This document shows, piece by piece, positions 45,300 to 57,639 of a DNA stretch of 64,000 nucleotides (position 1 is its first letter; each line of letters begins with the position of its first letter). Below the pieces are notes generated by a model. It had not been told where the DNA came from and ran no database searches. It saw nothing but the letters and a program-made list of their open reading frames with translations. The stretch is from Coenobita brevimanus (Eukaryota > Arthropoda > Malacostraca > Decapoda > Coenobitidae), in contig CM064663.1 in the NCBI GenBank assembly GCA_032717465.1, positions 14,200,989-14,264,988 of the forward strand, in the 5' to 3' direction. Both the position numbers and the translations under genes were made by a program.

Positions 45300-46380
45300 A
45301 GCCAAATGTGGGGATAATCAAAATTACTATGTGAAAGGAGGGGAAAGGATTTCAGCCCATGGAGGCTGCTTTTGATGATCCTCAGGCAAGTATTTGGGCA
45401 CATTTTCCATGGACAGGCAATTCGTACATCAGGGATTTTTCATGGTATTTTTTTTTTCATTGTCCGTGAACGAATACCTGGGCACAGGATCATTATCACC
45501 AGAAACTCTCCCTACACTGGATTATCCCTTCCTGTGACAAGAGCAAACATGACGGAATGGTAACCTGCTGAATTCGGAGAATTATACGTGTGGCAAGCTC
45601 TCCCCATACTGATGGCACACATACAAAGGGCATGCTATACAGGACTATTGGATCATGGACGACCACACAGCCACACCTGTCTTTGGGAAGTACATGGCAC
45701 ATTACAGAGGACTTTGCCATATCATGGTTCCTGCTCCCCAAACGTGTGACCCTTACCCAGAGACAGGGTGTGGAAAATTCGCCCAATTCTGACCATGCTA
45801 AAAGGTGCTTCGGTTTTTTTCGCCTTTCCATAGAGCTGTGGCTGTTGAGTGTCATCTATTGTTCTGGGGTGGACTGGTATTTATCCAATACACATCGTCG
45901 AACGTCATCCCTTATGCATCAGTCGTTGTTCCTTGTGACTGCAAGATTGGATATATGCTGGACTTTATAGTTATCGCTCATGTAGCGAGACGATAATGTA
46001 ACCGCCTGCGTTTCTCTTCTATGATGTAACTGCCAAGTTTCTCCTTGAAGATGGGACAGGAACCAGTGGTACTGTCAAGCCAAGTAGGAAGCACTACCCT
46101 GTTATCCCTGCCAAGACCGAGAATCATGCATTACTCATCGAGAAATGGGGTTACATGTTGGTCATCCACTGGCATGAGAAGTGGGATGTGCTGCAGGTGG
46201 TAAAAGAAGGTGTTTCTACACCTTTCTACTATCATCGTTATGAATGCATTCATACTGTTCAGACAGGTTGTTGGCATAACTGCTACAGCAAAGACACGGT
46301 GCTGCAGTCATGCCTGACAGGGTCACCCAGGCAGGCTACCTCACGTGTCACCACATGGTGAACCCTGGCACCTGCAGGTT
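45300..46380 (+). pseudogene. piggyBac-type transposase relic
   Basis: Plus-strand frames with many stops resemble the DDE domain of piggyBac transposases. ELYVWQALPILMAHIQRACY (about 45580) matches the helix containing LGLLILMG. DRVWKIRPILTML (about 45765) matches the conserved DRLYKIRPLLD block. FIQYTSSN...CDCKIGYMLDFIV (45885-45970) matches the KQY-x-PSK ... D-x-KTGY-x-x-DF segment. Further on, ALLIEKWGYMLVIHWHEKWD (46128-46190) matches the W-D-KRDV region. Frameshifts and missing Asp residues show it is dead. No CCC/GGG ends were found around it. Confidence 0.65.
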
Positions 46381-46544
46381 AAAAACTATCCAGGCAGTGC
46401 CATGTCTGACTGAACTGTCAGTGAAGGCAGCAGGTTCACAAGCAAATGCTCTACCAGTGCAGTAACGTAAAGGAGATTTCTTCAGTCACTGGTGAGTCGG
46501 AAAGTGTAAATAGTGTATATAGTAATCTTACTACATAAGAAATT
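46381..46544. other. Short gap between piggyBac relic and LINE D
   Basis: On the minus strand about 46465-46420 reads ctgcactggtagagcatttg, reminiscent of a tRNA A box, but no B box follows. It is not annotated as an RNA gene. Confidence 0.3.
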
Positions 46545-49500
46545 GTCATCATCATCATCATCATCATCCGGACCTTCTTTCCCACCGTAGCGCAGGGTGA
46601 GGAGTAGAAGTGTCCAGACAGCCCAAATTTGCCCAAACCAATGGGCCACACTTCCATTTACTCATCATTCAAGCCCCCAGAATCCTAGCTCTATCGGATA
46701 CACCAAAAACATTCACCACATTCTGCAGCTTCACATAATCGTATCTGATAGAGTCAATCCGGACACTGCCACGTTAAAAAGGGGTGCAAAACCCCGATCA
46801 TGCACTTGTCCTCACAACATTCATCCAACCAGATCGATCTGCTGTCAGTTCCCTGGCCTCACCGACTTCCAAACCCCTCATCCTCACACACTCATCCACC
46901 ATATCTATCCACCGTCTCTTGGCCTACCTCGCCTCCTCTCTCCTACGAATTTGCTCAGATATACCTTTTTCACCACTCTGTTGTTATCCATTCTTTCCAC
47001 ATGACCATACCATCTCAGTACACTCTCTTCGATTCTGGTGTCCACCGTCTTCCTTACTCCACATCTTTCACGAATCACATTATTCGTATCTTATCCACCC
47101 TCTGTATTCCACATACATTCCCCAGCAGTCCCATCTCCACTGCTCTTACTCTGGACTTTTCATTTTCATGCCACACCGTAGTCTCACATCCATATGTTAA
47201 AGTTGGCACTAATACTCCTTCATATAAGCCTCGTGCAGCTGCAACACTCAAACCTCTGTTTCTTATCAAGGCCTTCATTGCACCAGCTACTTTTCCTCCT
47301 TGTGTCACTCTACTTTCAACTTCTTTTGCACATTTTCGTCTCTCTTCTATCACTGTACCCAGGTACTTGAACTCTCTCACCAATTCCAGTCTCTCTTCAT
47401 TCACTTTAACATCGCACTGGGAGTCACCCTTTCTCTGAGTAACCATCACTTTACTACATTTACTCTCTTTTCTACATTTACTCTCAAGGCATGACGCTCA
47501 CAGACATCAGCAAAACTTTGCACTACCCTACTAAGTTCTTGTCCGGTACTTGCACGCAGTACTGCATCATCAGCATACAACAAATTTGAGATATTCCATC
47601 CATCACCATTCATTAGTCATTACCAACGCCATCCATCTCTCCATTACTCGTGTCTTTACTTCTCTCATCATCCCATCCATATATATATTGAATGACCATG
47701 GGACATCACTCAGCCTTGTCGTATGCCCACATCGATCGTGAACCATTCACTTAGATGCCCATTTACCCTTACACATGCTTCACTACCATCATAAAAACCC
47801 CTGACGGTACCTAGCAGCTTACAATCTACACCGTACATGAGCAAAACTTTCCACAATCCTTCTCTGTCCACTTTGTCATATGCTTTTTCCAGATCCAGGA
47901 ATGCCATAAACACCTTATGGTCCTTCTCAAAAGCCTTCTTTACTATCTCACTGCAAATATTTGATCCATACAGTACATCCTCTTCCACTGGTAAAGCCAC
48001 CCTGTTCAGCACTCACTAGGACTTCTGATATATCTCTTACTTTCTCTTTAATAATTCTTCCATATACCTTCCCTACTACACTCAATAAACTTATGCCACG
48101 ATAATTTTTGCACTCACTCCACTCAACTTTATTTTTGTACGGGGGTACAATTATAGCCTTTTTCCACTCTGCAGGCACAGTTTCACTCATCCATGCCTTC
48201 GTACACATCTCCAACAAGCACTTCATTTCACTCTTTCCACTACACTTAAGCATCTTTGTATCCAACTCATCAACCCCAGCTGCTTTTCCATTTTTCAGCC
48301 GCTTCTCAGCACTCTTCACCTGTGCGAGTATCACGTCTCCTGGCACTGCATTCCTTCTCTGCACACCCCCTAAACCAATCATGTTTACAGCCACTCTGCT
48401 CTCTTTGTTCCCATTCATCAGGCTTTCAAAATATTCTTTCCATCTGGTCCTAACTTCATCCCCATGGGTTAATTATCTACCACCTACATCCTTCACACCG
48501 TCACATTTCTCTCCACTTTCACTTCTACATTTCTGCACCACTTTCCAGAATAACTTCCTTTTTTTAGAGTAGTTCGCATTAATTTTTCATCCTAGATCCT
48601 CCTTCATCTCCTTCTTTTTCCTCTTGACTAGTCTCTTTATGTGCTTTTTGTTCTGAACATATTCAGTTCTTAATTCAACTGAACCCCTTCCTGTAACCAC
48701 ATATCCACTTCTTCCACTCTTCCTCCACCAATCTCTTAACCTTCTCATCCCACCATGCCGTACCTTTCTTTTTTGTTGTTACTCTTGCCACACCACACAC
48801 CTCTATAGCGTTCCTAACAATGCAATCCCTATATGCATTCCACAGGCTGTCCAGATCCATTTAATTCCAATTCACTAATTCTATCTCCTCCTCTACTTGA
48901 TCCTGTAATCATCTGCCATTTCTTTGATCCTCAGCTTTTCAACTTTCAATCTTTCTCTCTGACTGTTCCTCTCCCTCCTGATCCACCTCACTCCTCTCAG
49001 CTTGATCTTGCATACCACAATCATATGATCTGACAGAGCTCCACATCGTCCTCTCATGGCCCTCGGATCAGCAACCATTCCCATCAGTGACCTCTCTACG
49101 AGCATGTAATCAGTCAGGCTTGTTTTAACACGATCTCTGTTCCCTCTATACTATGTATATTTATGTGCATCTCTGTGTTTGAAATACGAGTTACAAATGC
49201 ACAACCTCCTCTCCTGACACATATCCTGTAGTCTCTTCCCATTATCATTTTCTCCTTGTACTCCATAGCAACCCATTATGTCATCCTCAGGACCAGTGCC
49301 TACTCTTCCATTCATATCCCCCATTACGATCACTTTCTCCCACTACTTCATCCAGCTCATCCCAAAACCTGTCTTTCACTCTCTCACTTCTGTCCTCACA
49401 CGGTGCATATGCTACAATCACTGCCACTTTCACCTTGTCAAACTTGAACTTGACATAGATACACTTCGAGTTGACACATTTGTAGTCTCTCATTCCACTC

Positions 49501-49985
49501 TGCCACACCTCCTTCATAAACAGTGCAACTCCTTCCTTGCATCTTCCTCACCCAGTCATTCCCAATCTTACACATTTCACATCCTCCCACTCCTCCACTT
49601 CACATCCTATTATCTTCGTTTCACACAATGCCATTACGGCATATCTCGCACTCTTGAACACATTCACCACTTCCACCCTCTTCCTCTCGTCATTCACACC
49701 TCTCACATTCCACATGGCCACGCGAGTCTGCCCACTTGGTTGGGGCCCTGGGCAGGTATTGGGCCCTTTGAGGCTCTCTGAAACGACTGCCATGACTAGG
49801 TGATTTTGGATAAGGGAATCTGGGGGACGCTTAACCCTGCCAGAAACCCCCTTTATATGGTTACCACCCAGCGTTGTAAATGGTGTCCTAGGTGCAGGAA
49901 ACCATTTGGCTTGTCGCTCAGTGTAGAGATCATATGGCATCTCTACATTGAGTGAGTGGATGATGGGCGCCCCAACCTACCATAT
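46545..49985 (-). mobile_element. RTE-like LINE (family D), nearly full length
   Basis: A 3.4-kb minus-strand element, the usual length for RTE elements. It has a leader (49985-49735), an APE endonuclease (49733-49000) with RVAMWNVRGVNDE, MALCETKI, VIVAYAPCED, VMGDMNGRVGTG, CNSYFKHRDAHKYT and SDHMIVVCK, and a linker with AWWDEKVKRLVEEEWKKW (48765-48700). The RT (48418-47450) has NGKAAGVDELDTKMLK, NYRGISLLSVVGKVYGRII, FLDLEKAYDKVDREGLWKVL and YADD (47566-47577). The C-terminal region has REFKYLGTVI and LTYGCET. It ends with a (GAT)n run at 46569-46547, a microsatellite-type tail. Frameshifts and stops make it inactive. Its 5' leader resembles the SINE-like element at 53800. Confidence 0.88.
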
Positions 49986-50375
49986 AAATAGTTCATAATA
50001 TAATAAAATGTATGTATGGGTTTAAGAAAACACTCAGGTTACACTGCTAGTGAACATTCAGTACAATTGCGAATATGTTTTGGTAATACATTGCAATATA
50101 TATGCAAACTGGATTTGTTGTGATAGTGAACTAGAAATTACCTTGTGCCATTCCTCTAGTGCACTAAGAAATTGCCCTAGCAAGTGAATTTACCGCAGAA
50201 GAATTTAGAATATAAGAAAAAGTACTGGTGTAAGGAAATGATCTCAGGATATGGTGCGTGAACTCGCAGTACAAGTGCCAGAAATAAAGATTTTTTTTTT
50301 TTTTTTCAGGTTATAGTGGAAATGGACTTGCATTACAAGTGCAGATATGTGCTACGGTAGTATAGTGTAATATTA
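49986..50375 (+). other. Possible 5' leader of LINE F copy 2
   Basis: There is no coding. Several short recurring phrases (gtgcaaactgg, cagtacaa-tgc, gtgaac) are scattered before the endonuclease-like frame starts, so this may be the untranslated leader of the following LINE. Confidence 0.3.
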
Positions 50376-51918
50376 GTGCAAACTGGTTCTGTTTTTATAC
50401 TTTTTATTTATTTCTGCACAATCGCAACCTTTCCTTTATTTTTATCTCTGCTGAACGCCACCTCGTTTCCTCAAAACCTCACCTTCTGCCCAGTGCTGAG
50501 ACTCAGCTGTCTAAGGCGACTTAAAGGAAACCTTCCTCTGTATCCTCCTACTTTCTCTATACTCACTTCAAAGCAAAAAGTGGCTGTTGTGTATATGTAC
50601 ATAATCAACATATCGTGCACCCATGTTCCTGTACTTCAGTCTTCTGAATTCCTTTGTCTCTAGGTTCGTCTATCCTACCATTCTCTGACTAAGTATATCT
50701 GCACCGTTTCTTATCTGCTACTTCTGCTGATGATGACAGATTATTTGACAATTTTATCTCTAAGATGGAACATCCTGTCAATTTCTTCTTTCCCTGAAGT
50801 CTCCATTCTAGGTGATTTCAGTGTTCACTACAACCTTTGGCTCTCCTCTCCTATCACTGATCGACCTACAAGGCTACATCTTTTCCATCCTTAATGACCA
50901 AAAGCAGCTTGGACAGCACCCAACCTATATCGCTAACTGTCTTGTAGAGAGTCCCAGTGTACCTGACCAATTCCTTGCATCTCATCCTTCTGCTTATGCT
51001 GCTAATGTTTTCTTTTCATTGGGGTCCTCTGATTGCAGTCTTATTACCTTAACTGTCCTGCCACCTCAGTAGGCCTGTGAACCATCCCAATAAGCGGCGA
51101 CTTTGGTATTTTGAAGTTGCTGATTGGGAGGACCTCAGACAGTACATATTTTTATTTCCCTGGAATGATTATTGCTTCCATGGCCGAGAATCATCTGAGT
51201 GTGCCTCATGCATTGCATAGGTTATTCTCTCAGGTATGGAAACATACATTTCTCTCTTTTATCCTGTGACTAATGAAAACAAAAATCTTTAATTATGCTT
51301 GTTCAAATGCCGTCCACATCAACGAGAGGGCCTTCAAAATGGTACTGGAGCCAACCCTTCCCTGAATTTCCTCTCTTTTACGTTTCTGGCTGGAATTGTG
51401 TTAAGTCCGTCCATCACTCTGCTAAATATAATATCATTCATACTAACTCAAATTCCTCCTGCTCCTTCCGATGCTTGTCAGATACCTTTCTAACAACTTT
51501 ACTTCGTTATCCTTTCCTCCTATTTTCCACTCTGACGACTCTGCAACTGTTTCTTGTACTGTAAAGCAGAACTCTTTGCTCAGAATTTCTCCTTCATTTC
51601 CACCTTAGACAATTCTGGTGCAGTTCCTCTATCACTTCTATCACGTCCTCTCTCTTACTTCCTCATGGCTGACATTAAAATTTCTTCAGTTGATGTGTTT
51701 TCTGCCATCACTGGCTTTAATGCTGACAAGGCATATGAGCCTGATGGGATGCTGATGGGGTCCCTCCAGTTGTCCTCAAGTGCTGTTCTTCTGTGCTTAT
51801 ATCCTGCCTAGGTATACTCTGTTGCCTTTGTCTCTCAACTTGTACCTTTCCTTCTTGCTGGAAATTTCCTATTATGGAAGGCTGATCATTTTCAGCCCTC
51901 TAACTGTCGTCCTATCTT
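50376..51918 (+). mobile_element. Jockey-type LINE (family F), copy 2, 5' half
   Basis: Plus-strand endonuclease and start of RT. EVSILGDFSVHYNLWLSSPI (50800-50860) is the GDFNVHH block with Asn replaced by Ser. Then LGSSDCSLITLTV (51020-51060) appears where SSDHNLI is expected, followed by SVDVFSAITGFNADKAYEPD (51690-51745) and FQPSNCRPIFL (51890-51920), the NYRPI block. The copy is cut there by the poly(T)-poor 3' end of another family F copy in opposite orientation. The loss of catalytic Asn and His shows it is not functional. Confidence 0.75.
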
Positions 51919-52385
51919 TTTAATGCAAGGAAGAAGCAACAAAAGGCCAGGAGCCTGTAAATTTCTCCCTCCAAGAAAAAATAAACAGAAGATAAGAGAG
52001 CCAAATTCAAGACTGTTCCTTTAGAGGTCCCTGGACACACTGTGTTTGAAAGGCTGGAGATCATAGGCAGTAGGAAGTACAGCCAGAGGAAGACAGTTCC
52101 AGAGGTGACCTGTTGCATAAATGAAAGACTGGGGGTAACGGTTAACTCATGCATTAGAGAGATGGACAGAAAAGGGATGAGATTTTGTTGTTAGACGGAT
52201 GCTACACACCCGCCATAGTGGAGGAGGGGTGACCATTGAAGTAGCGACTGAAAAGAGATAAAGATGCAACAGTAAAGCGTAGATACAGAGGTTAAAGGGA
52301 GCTAGTAAGAGAAGGTGAGTTGATGAGACAAAAAGCTTTTGACCCCACCTTGTTGAGAAGAGCTGTATATGAGGAGCCTGACCAC

Positions 52386-54671
52386 CAGTGCTGTAGTCAA
52401 GACCAGGCACCTCGAGACCAAGACCAAGACCAGACACTCCAAGACCAAGACCAAGACCAAGACCAGATCCTCCGAGATCAAGACTAAGACCAAGACCAGA
52501 CCCTCCGAGACTAAGAGCAAGACCAAGACCAAGAATTTATCAGTCTGCTGAATGAATGAAAAGTAACTGCTGCCTGCAGGTGCTGCACTGCTGGTCAGTT
52601 TTCATGGGCGTCTCGGCCCCTCGAGTGAGTGCACTACCCAATCACCCAGTTGCAGATTATGTGTCGATGCGATACGGTACTCAACACCTTTTAAACGAAT
52701 TTAAGTTGATTATCGCACGTGAGTTGAATGAAAGACAGAAGAGGGCAATAGAGATAATTCCCGAGGCCAAATCTCAAGAGTATGGAGGGACCAGGGCCCA
52801 CACCAGGACTGTGACAATTTTCCTTCTTTTTCTAGCCCGGGTCAAACGTTTTCCAGGCACCCCAGGGGGCAGTCATATCTCTCTACGGCCCTGCACACCT
52901 ATGTCACGGCTTTTGAAAGTTTTTTAAGTTTTCAAACTTTTGAAAGTACGGTTTTGAAGTTATAATGTATGATGTTGCATACTTTGCGGTGCCAGCGAAC
53001 TTATTCATGCGAAAGCTGGTTTTCGGAAGACTAATTCTCGCATTTCTCTCCAAGCTTTACCCGTGCCCAAACGTTTCATACACAACATATTCATCTTTCG
53101 TTTCTCGTTTCTCGTGAACAGTCGAGCGGGACTACCTACCTGTATTTTTCAGGATAATTACACAAGAAACGGAAGGGCTTTCGGGATACAGAGGTGGGAA
53201 GCAAAAAATATTCATAAATATAAAATATATATTTTACTTCCATAAGTGCTCCAAATATTTCTTACGGTCGTACCCAATATTTATTTAAGAGAACAGTTTT
53301 CACTAACTTTGCTTCTTCAAAGCGGCTCTCATTCGAGTCTGCTCACTGCCCTTCTTGCTACTACAGATGATTTATCGGCCCCCAGGTAGCTCCCCCACTT
53401 TAGTGGGGCTAGAAACGCCACTGGCCACATGGCCATGGCCCCCCACTCATAGGTGAATAAGTTGTATGAAATACGAGGGTGGCTGTGAAACACTAGAAAA
53501 TATTCTGATTTCTTCTAAAAAGGTCACAGAAGTCACCGCAGGCCTTAGTGATAGCCATTTGGAAGCCCTAAAGAGTCATAACTAGAAAGGTTGGAAGCCA
53601 CTGATGTCTGACTTGGCCCCCATTGCTCCAAAATCCTGGCTACGTCCCTGTAAGGGAGAAAATATATTACAAAATTTACTATATGCGAACAACTGAACAT
53701 CTAGGTAAAATATTTCTGCTTTCATGACTTCATTGGCATGAAGAAACAAACATAGGAAAATAGAAATTTTTGTGGTTACGTTTGGTTCATGTGGTTTTGG
53801 TGGTAGGTGGTGGCGACCATTATCCACTCACTTGATGTAATGCTGCCTACTTCTTTCTTAGGCTTTATCATTCTTTTTCTGTTCCTGCCCTCCTCTCTTC
53901 TTATTTCTCCTATCTTTCCTGTCACTTCTTTTGCTTTTCTTTCCTTTACAGGTGGCTTTACATTGAGTGACAAGCCAAATGGTTTCCTGTAAGCCAAGAA
54001 ACCATTTACAACGCTGAGTGGTAACCATATAACCAAATCATACGTGCTCCCTACGTGTCAGCAAGTGGGTTGGTCGAGGGTTAGTGCTCCTCCCCGTAAA
54101 ACAAATAACTCAAAGTCAAATGGCCACCCCTTAGGGGATTATGGCGTCTGGCAAAAGATAGATAGATAGTTTTCCGAGCGAACTAGCTAAACCTGTGGTG
54201 TACGTGTACAAAGGGTGTGGGGATTGCATACACCATACACGTATATGAGGTACACGGAGGTGAACAGAGCTGCAAACATGCGTGCGTGCAAAGGGAGATT
54301 ATCACTGCGAGAATAGCCACGTCATGCATGCTCTCTCGACTCACTCACACTCTATCAGCGCTCGCAGGGTTCAGGTCATGCATCATCACTGTAGCGCTAG
54401 CCAGGCAGTATCTATAGACGGTACAATGATGTATGGCGCACCGTGAATCGAATCAGCTATGTTTTTCTCCGTGTATGATCATAAATTCCAACCTTCCCCA
54501 CGTCACGATGCATTTTGTAATGCTGGTCTCGACCTGGTCTCGAGCCAAAACTCCGAGACCGGAAGCTTCGAGACCAATAATCAAGACCAAGATCACGTCA
54601 AGCGAGACCAAGATCAAGACCAAGACCACATCAAACTGGTCTCGAGACCGGTCTCGAGACCTACAACACTG
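52386..54671. mobile_element. hAT-like non-autonomous DNA transposon
   Basis: A 2286-bp element with inverted ends CAGTGCTGTAG and CTACAACACTG (reverse complement CAGTGTTGTAG). It is flanked by 8-bp duplications, ctgaccac (52378-52385) and ctgactac (54672-54679), one mismatch. CA-G start and 8-bp duplications are typical of the hAT superfamily. Both subterminal regions (about 52395-52540 and 54530-54660) are packed with gagacc/aagacc hexamers, at the right end also as palindromic ggtctcgagacc. No transposase is recognised. The frame 52556-52927 has no assignable content. A SINE-like element sits inside at 53800-54169. Confidence 0.8.
53800..54169 (+). mobile_element. RTE-derived chimeric SINE-like element
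   Basis: The 5' part (53800-53830 and 53955-54030) matches the leader of LINE D read on its coding strand. Shared landmarks are tggtaggt, atccactcac, gacaagccaaatggtttcct, accatttacaacgctg and gtggtaaccatata. The 3' part (about 54120-54169) matches the end of LINE A family members, ggccaccccttaggggatta then tggcgtctggca and (GATA)n. A pyrimidine-rich stretch of about 120 bp (53835-53950) separates the two. A second copy of the 3' portion is at 58155-58290. Such 5'-plus-3' composites are known for RTE-driven SINEs. Confidence 0.65.
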
Positions 54672-56479
54672 CTGACTACACATGAGAGTTGTACTCTACA
54701 TGGGGGTGAATAAAATCCGTGTATGAAGTCAACAACTACGCAGAGGTAAAGAAGGCACGGAGTCTGCTTCACCGCCCTGCTAGCCAGACGTCCTCCTGGC
54801 CTGCTCTGTTTCAGTGTTTTGTTTCAGTGTTTTGCGTGTGTGATTACAGTAGTGTGATAGTCCTGAGTTTGGGTAAGTGATGTGGCTGATTGTCTGGTCG
54901 CTAAGTATAGTTTGTGAAGTGTAAATACGATTTGCACAACGTCTGTGAGTATTGTTGGTGGATGGGTGTTTGATTAGCTCTGTTTAATAGACGGTATTGA
55001 ATAAGAGACTTAGTTTATTTCTGTGAAGCTCTGTGACTGAGTGTAGAGTGCTTTGGACGGTGATATGCATTGCTCTAAGGTAAGAAAAAAACAATTTATA
55101 TCATATAAATAGTTATGTTGTAACTTGGCACCGCCTCTTTGTCCCTGATACGCAGTTACGTCAGCCGTCTACCGCCAGAGGGCCGGACGAGTTACCCTTG
55201 GAAAACAATAAGAATTTGCACTTTGTATATTTATTTTTGGTCTCAGAACTAATTTAGTATTAATGGATTAAGATAGGATTCTTTACCAGTGATCCATTAT
55301 TTTATCACTGTAAACGATGAATTAGTAAAACAAGAGATCACAGCAGCGTTTGTTTACATTTTCGACACAAGGCAAGTCTTGCTATTATTTCCCAATATTT
55401 TTTTCTTTTTACTTGCACTAATTTTTACAGTGAAATATCTCTCCCATTTCTTTACAGGTAACCGTGTTGTGACTTTATTGTTATATTTCATGACTTTATT
55501 GTTATATTTCCAGTTGTAGTATAGTTTTATTTCTTCATTCCAGGTAACAGTTAGCTTTCCTTTCTCTGGAATAGATTACTGATAAATACTCTGCAGGTAC
55601 ACTCGGGGAAAGAGTCACCTGATACATCCGCCGACACGTGAATCTGAGACAAGTGATACTGAAGCAGGTGCCAAGTTCTCACCTACAAGGTAACAGTGAG
55701 TGAGGAGGGGAGGCGTCGGGGCGGGGTGGGTGGAGTAGAGTTTGGGACGCTGACATCACAGAATGAGTGACCAGTCATAATGTTTGTGCTGTATGGTCAT
55801 AGTGCAAAAATTATAAAGATTTTAAGTAGTCCAATGTAAACGTCATCCACATGTGAACATTTGCTGAAAGTATAAAGTTAAGACTTATCATATTCAAGGG
55901 TATTGTGGGTATTACATAGCATGTCGTTTCAGCTTGTGTCCGTATAGTTTCATTAAGGACATGTTATATAGGGATATCTAAACTGATTACAAAATCGGTT
56001 TTAGTATATATCTGTATTAGATACAATTTCCATTGAGCATTATTTTCGAATTGAAAGTCAAGAAGAATATATTTAGACGGTAAAGCTGTGCTATATTATT
56101 ATATCAGATGGAACCAAAGACATAAGACCATTAAAAAAATTCAACAGAATCTCTCCCCCTCCTTCCAACCCCTCTCCTCCTCACTCACTTTTACCATGTA
56201 GATGAGAGTACGGCAGCTGCTTCAATATCACATGTCTCAGAGTCACGTGTCAGCGGGTGTATCAGGTGAATTTTTCCACGAGTGTACATTACTAACCAGC
56301 AAGGTAGTCTTTCTGTACGGTTTTAAACAGCAAGACACCCACCAGTGAGACCTTCACCTGTAATTGTTTTACTAGCACATTTTGTAGAGTATAAGATTAT
56401 TGTTCCAGTATCTCTTCCAGGTGCTAATCAGCAATATCTGATTCTGTTTCTCTTTTATGTCTTCCCAGTAACTTTGAAT

Positions 56480-57062
56480 TTCAGAATGCCGTGGAACATT
56501 GTCTGCATAGCCTGCTCTGGTAGTTTCACTGGATCCTTTTATACAGACCGTTCCTTTGTTTGCAGGATGTGCAAACTACGTCAGAGCTTGGAACACAAGC
56601 TGATTGAAGCCACAAATAAAATTAACAGCCTGACCCATAAAGTTGATGAGGTGGAGGAGATCATTGCCAGCAACGTTGGACATACTGTGGAGGATAGCCC
56701 CACTGCTCAGCCAACCGCTGTCCAGGCTGGCCATCATTCTCCTGCTGTAGTTACTTCCCCACCATACAGAATGAGTTCCAGCCAGTGCAGAATGGTGCCA
56801 GGTTTGTGAGAAAAAGGAGCATCAATCCAGTAACCACACATAACAAATTTCAGATTCTCGCAGAAGTAGAGGAAGAGCCCCACGAGGCACGGGTTGTGGA
56901 AGACTCCATCATCCGTGGTCAGTTGGTGGAATTTTGCAGCTGGACACCCTCTAAACGAAAACGTTTTTGTATTCCAGGTGCAGAGGCTGTTGATGGAGTT
57001 TTTGAGAATGAGGAAAGTGACAGCGTTGTTATCATTCATACAGGTAACAATGATGTCATATG
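56480..57062 (+). pseudogene. LINE G ORF1: Cys-pair, coiled coil, esterase start
   Basis: The frame 56345-56809 includes CIACSGSFTGSF and FVCRMCK, two CxxC pairs like the ends of a PHD-type finger. A helical stretch rich in Glu, Leu and Lys follows (LIEATNKINSLTHKVDEVEE), probably a coiled coil. After a frame change the next frame (56785-57063) has VVEDSIIRGQLVEFC, SGNH block I with the usual GDS reading EDS, and VIIHTGNNDV, block III. CR1 ORF1 esterases are thought to act in RNP or membrane association. Confidence 0.7.
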
Positions 57063-57282
57063 AACCCAATCAGAGGAGCTGATGGAGAAGTACAGAAAGA
57101 TGATTCGATGCTATGAGGAGAAAACTATATTTTAATTTCAGGCATACTCCCAAGGATTAATGCAGGGAATGCCTTCATCAGCAGAGCATTTAGTATAAAT
57201 GAAAGAGAAGTCACTTTGATTTCAGGAAGGTGTTGAGTTCATCGACACATGGAACCAGTTTTGCGAGCAGCGAACACTATTT

Positions 57283-57639
57283 GTGAATGATGGACTACAC
57301 TTGAATGCCATTGGTTCTGCCCATCTCGGTCGTTTGCTTAGTGATGCTGTAAGTTTTTTCTGGAGAAAAAAAGCATCACGGAAGGCAAACGTAGATGTCA
57401 TACGATCTGATAAATCAATAAATAATGGAAGCTCTCCACATCGGAAAGGAAAACACATTAAAGCAATCCTTGTAAATTCGCGTTGTCTACGTAATAAATT
57501 TTCTAATTTAGAGGCCCTTGTCTTTACCGAAGATTATGATGTAATTGGTGGAACAGAATCGTGGCTAAATACTGAACAGAGAGGTTTTCTATCAGAGTTT
57601 AATTTACCAGACTATCATAATTTCAGTAGTGAAGGATGA
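57283..57639 (+). pseudogene. LINE G esterase block V read through into endonuclease
   Basis: One 118-codon frame starts with VNDGLHLNAIGSAHLGRLLS, the Asp-x-x-His block V of SGNH hydrolases. After about 45 residues of basic linker it continues into KAILVNSRCLRNKFSNLEAL then DVIGGTESWLN, endonuclease blocks 1 and 2 with catalytic Asn and Glu. No stop codon separates the two domains, although CR1 elements usually encode them in separate ORFs. The frame ends at a stop at 57637-57639. The next endonuclease blocks (GGGVLLYIKS, LGLIYHPPG) are in the frame 57636-57902. Confidence 0.75.

Larger units (their letters stand above)
51920..54778 (-). mobile_element. Jockey-type LINE (family F), copy 3, split by hAT-like element
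   Basis: Minus-strand 3' part in two pieces, 52377-51920 and 54778-54680. It matches copy 1 at 3170-2590: the tail region, SKLPHPFSVHLSNA-like residues and the segment encoding CGVQLSCV (54710-54690). The two pieces become contiguous when the 2286-bp hAT-like element and one target duplication are removed. Its 5' end is at about 54778. It lies tail to tail against the plus-strand copy 2. Confidence 0.75.

Noticed and set aside
46395..46470. tRNA-like A box on the minus strand (ctggtagagcatttgc).
   Set aside because: There is no B box at the right distance and no pairing stems; probably chance or a very decayed SINE.
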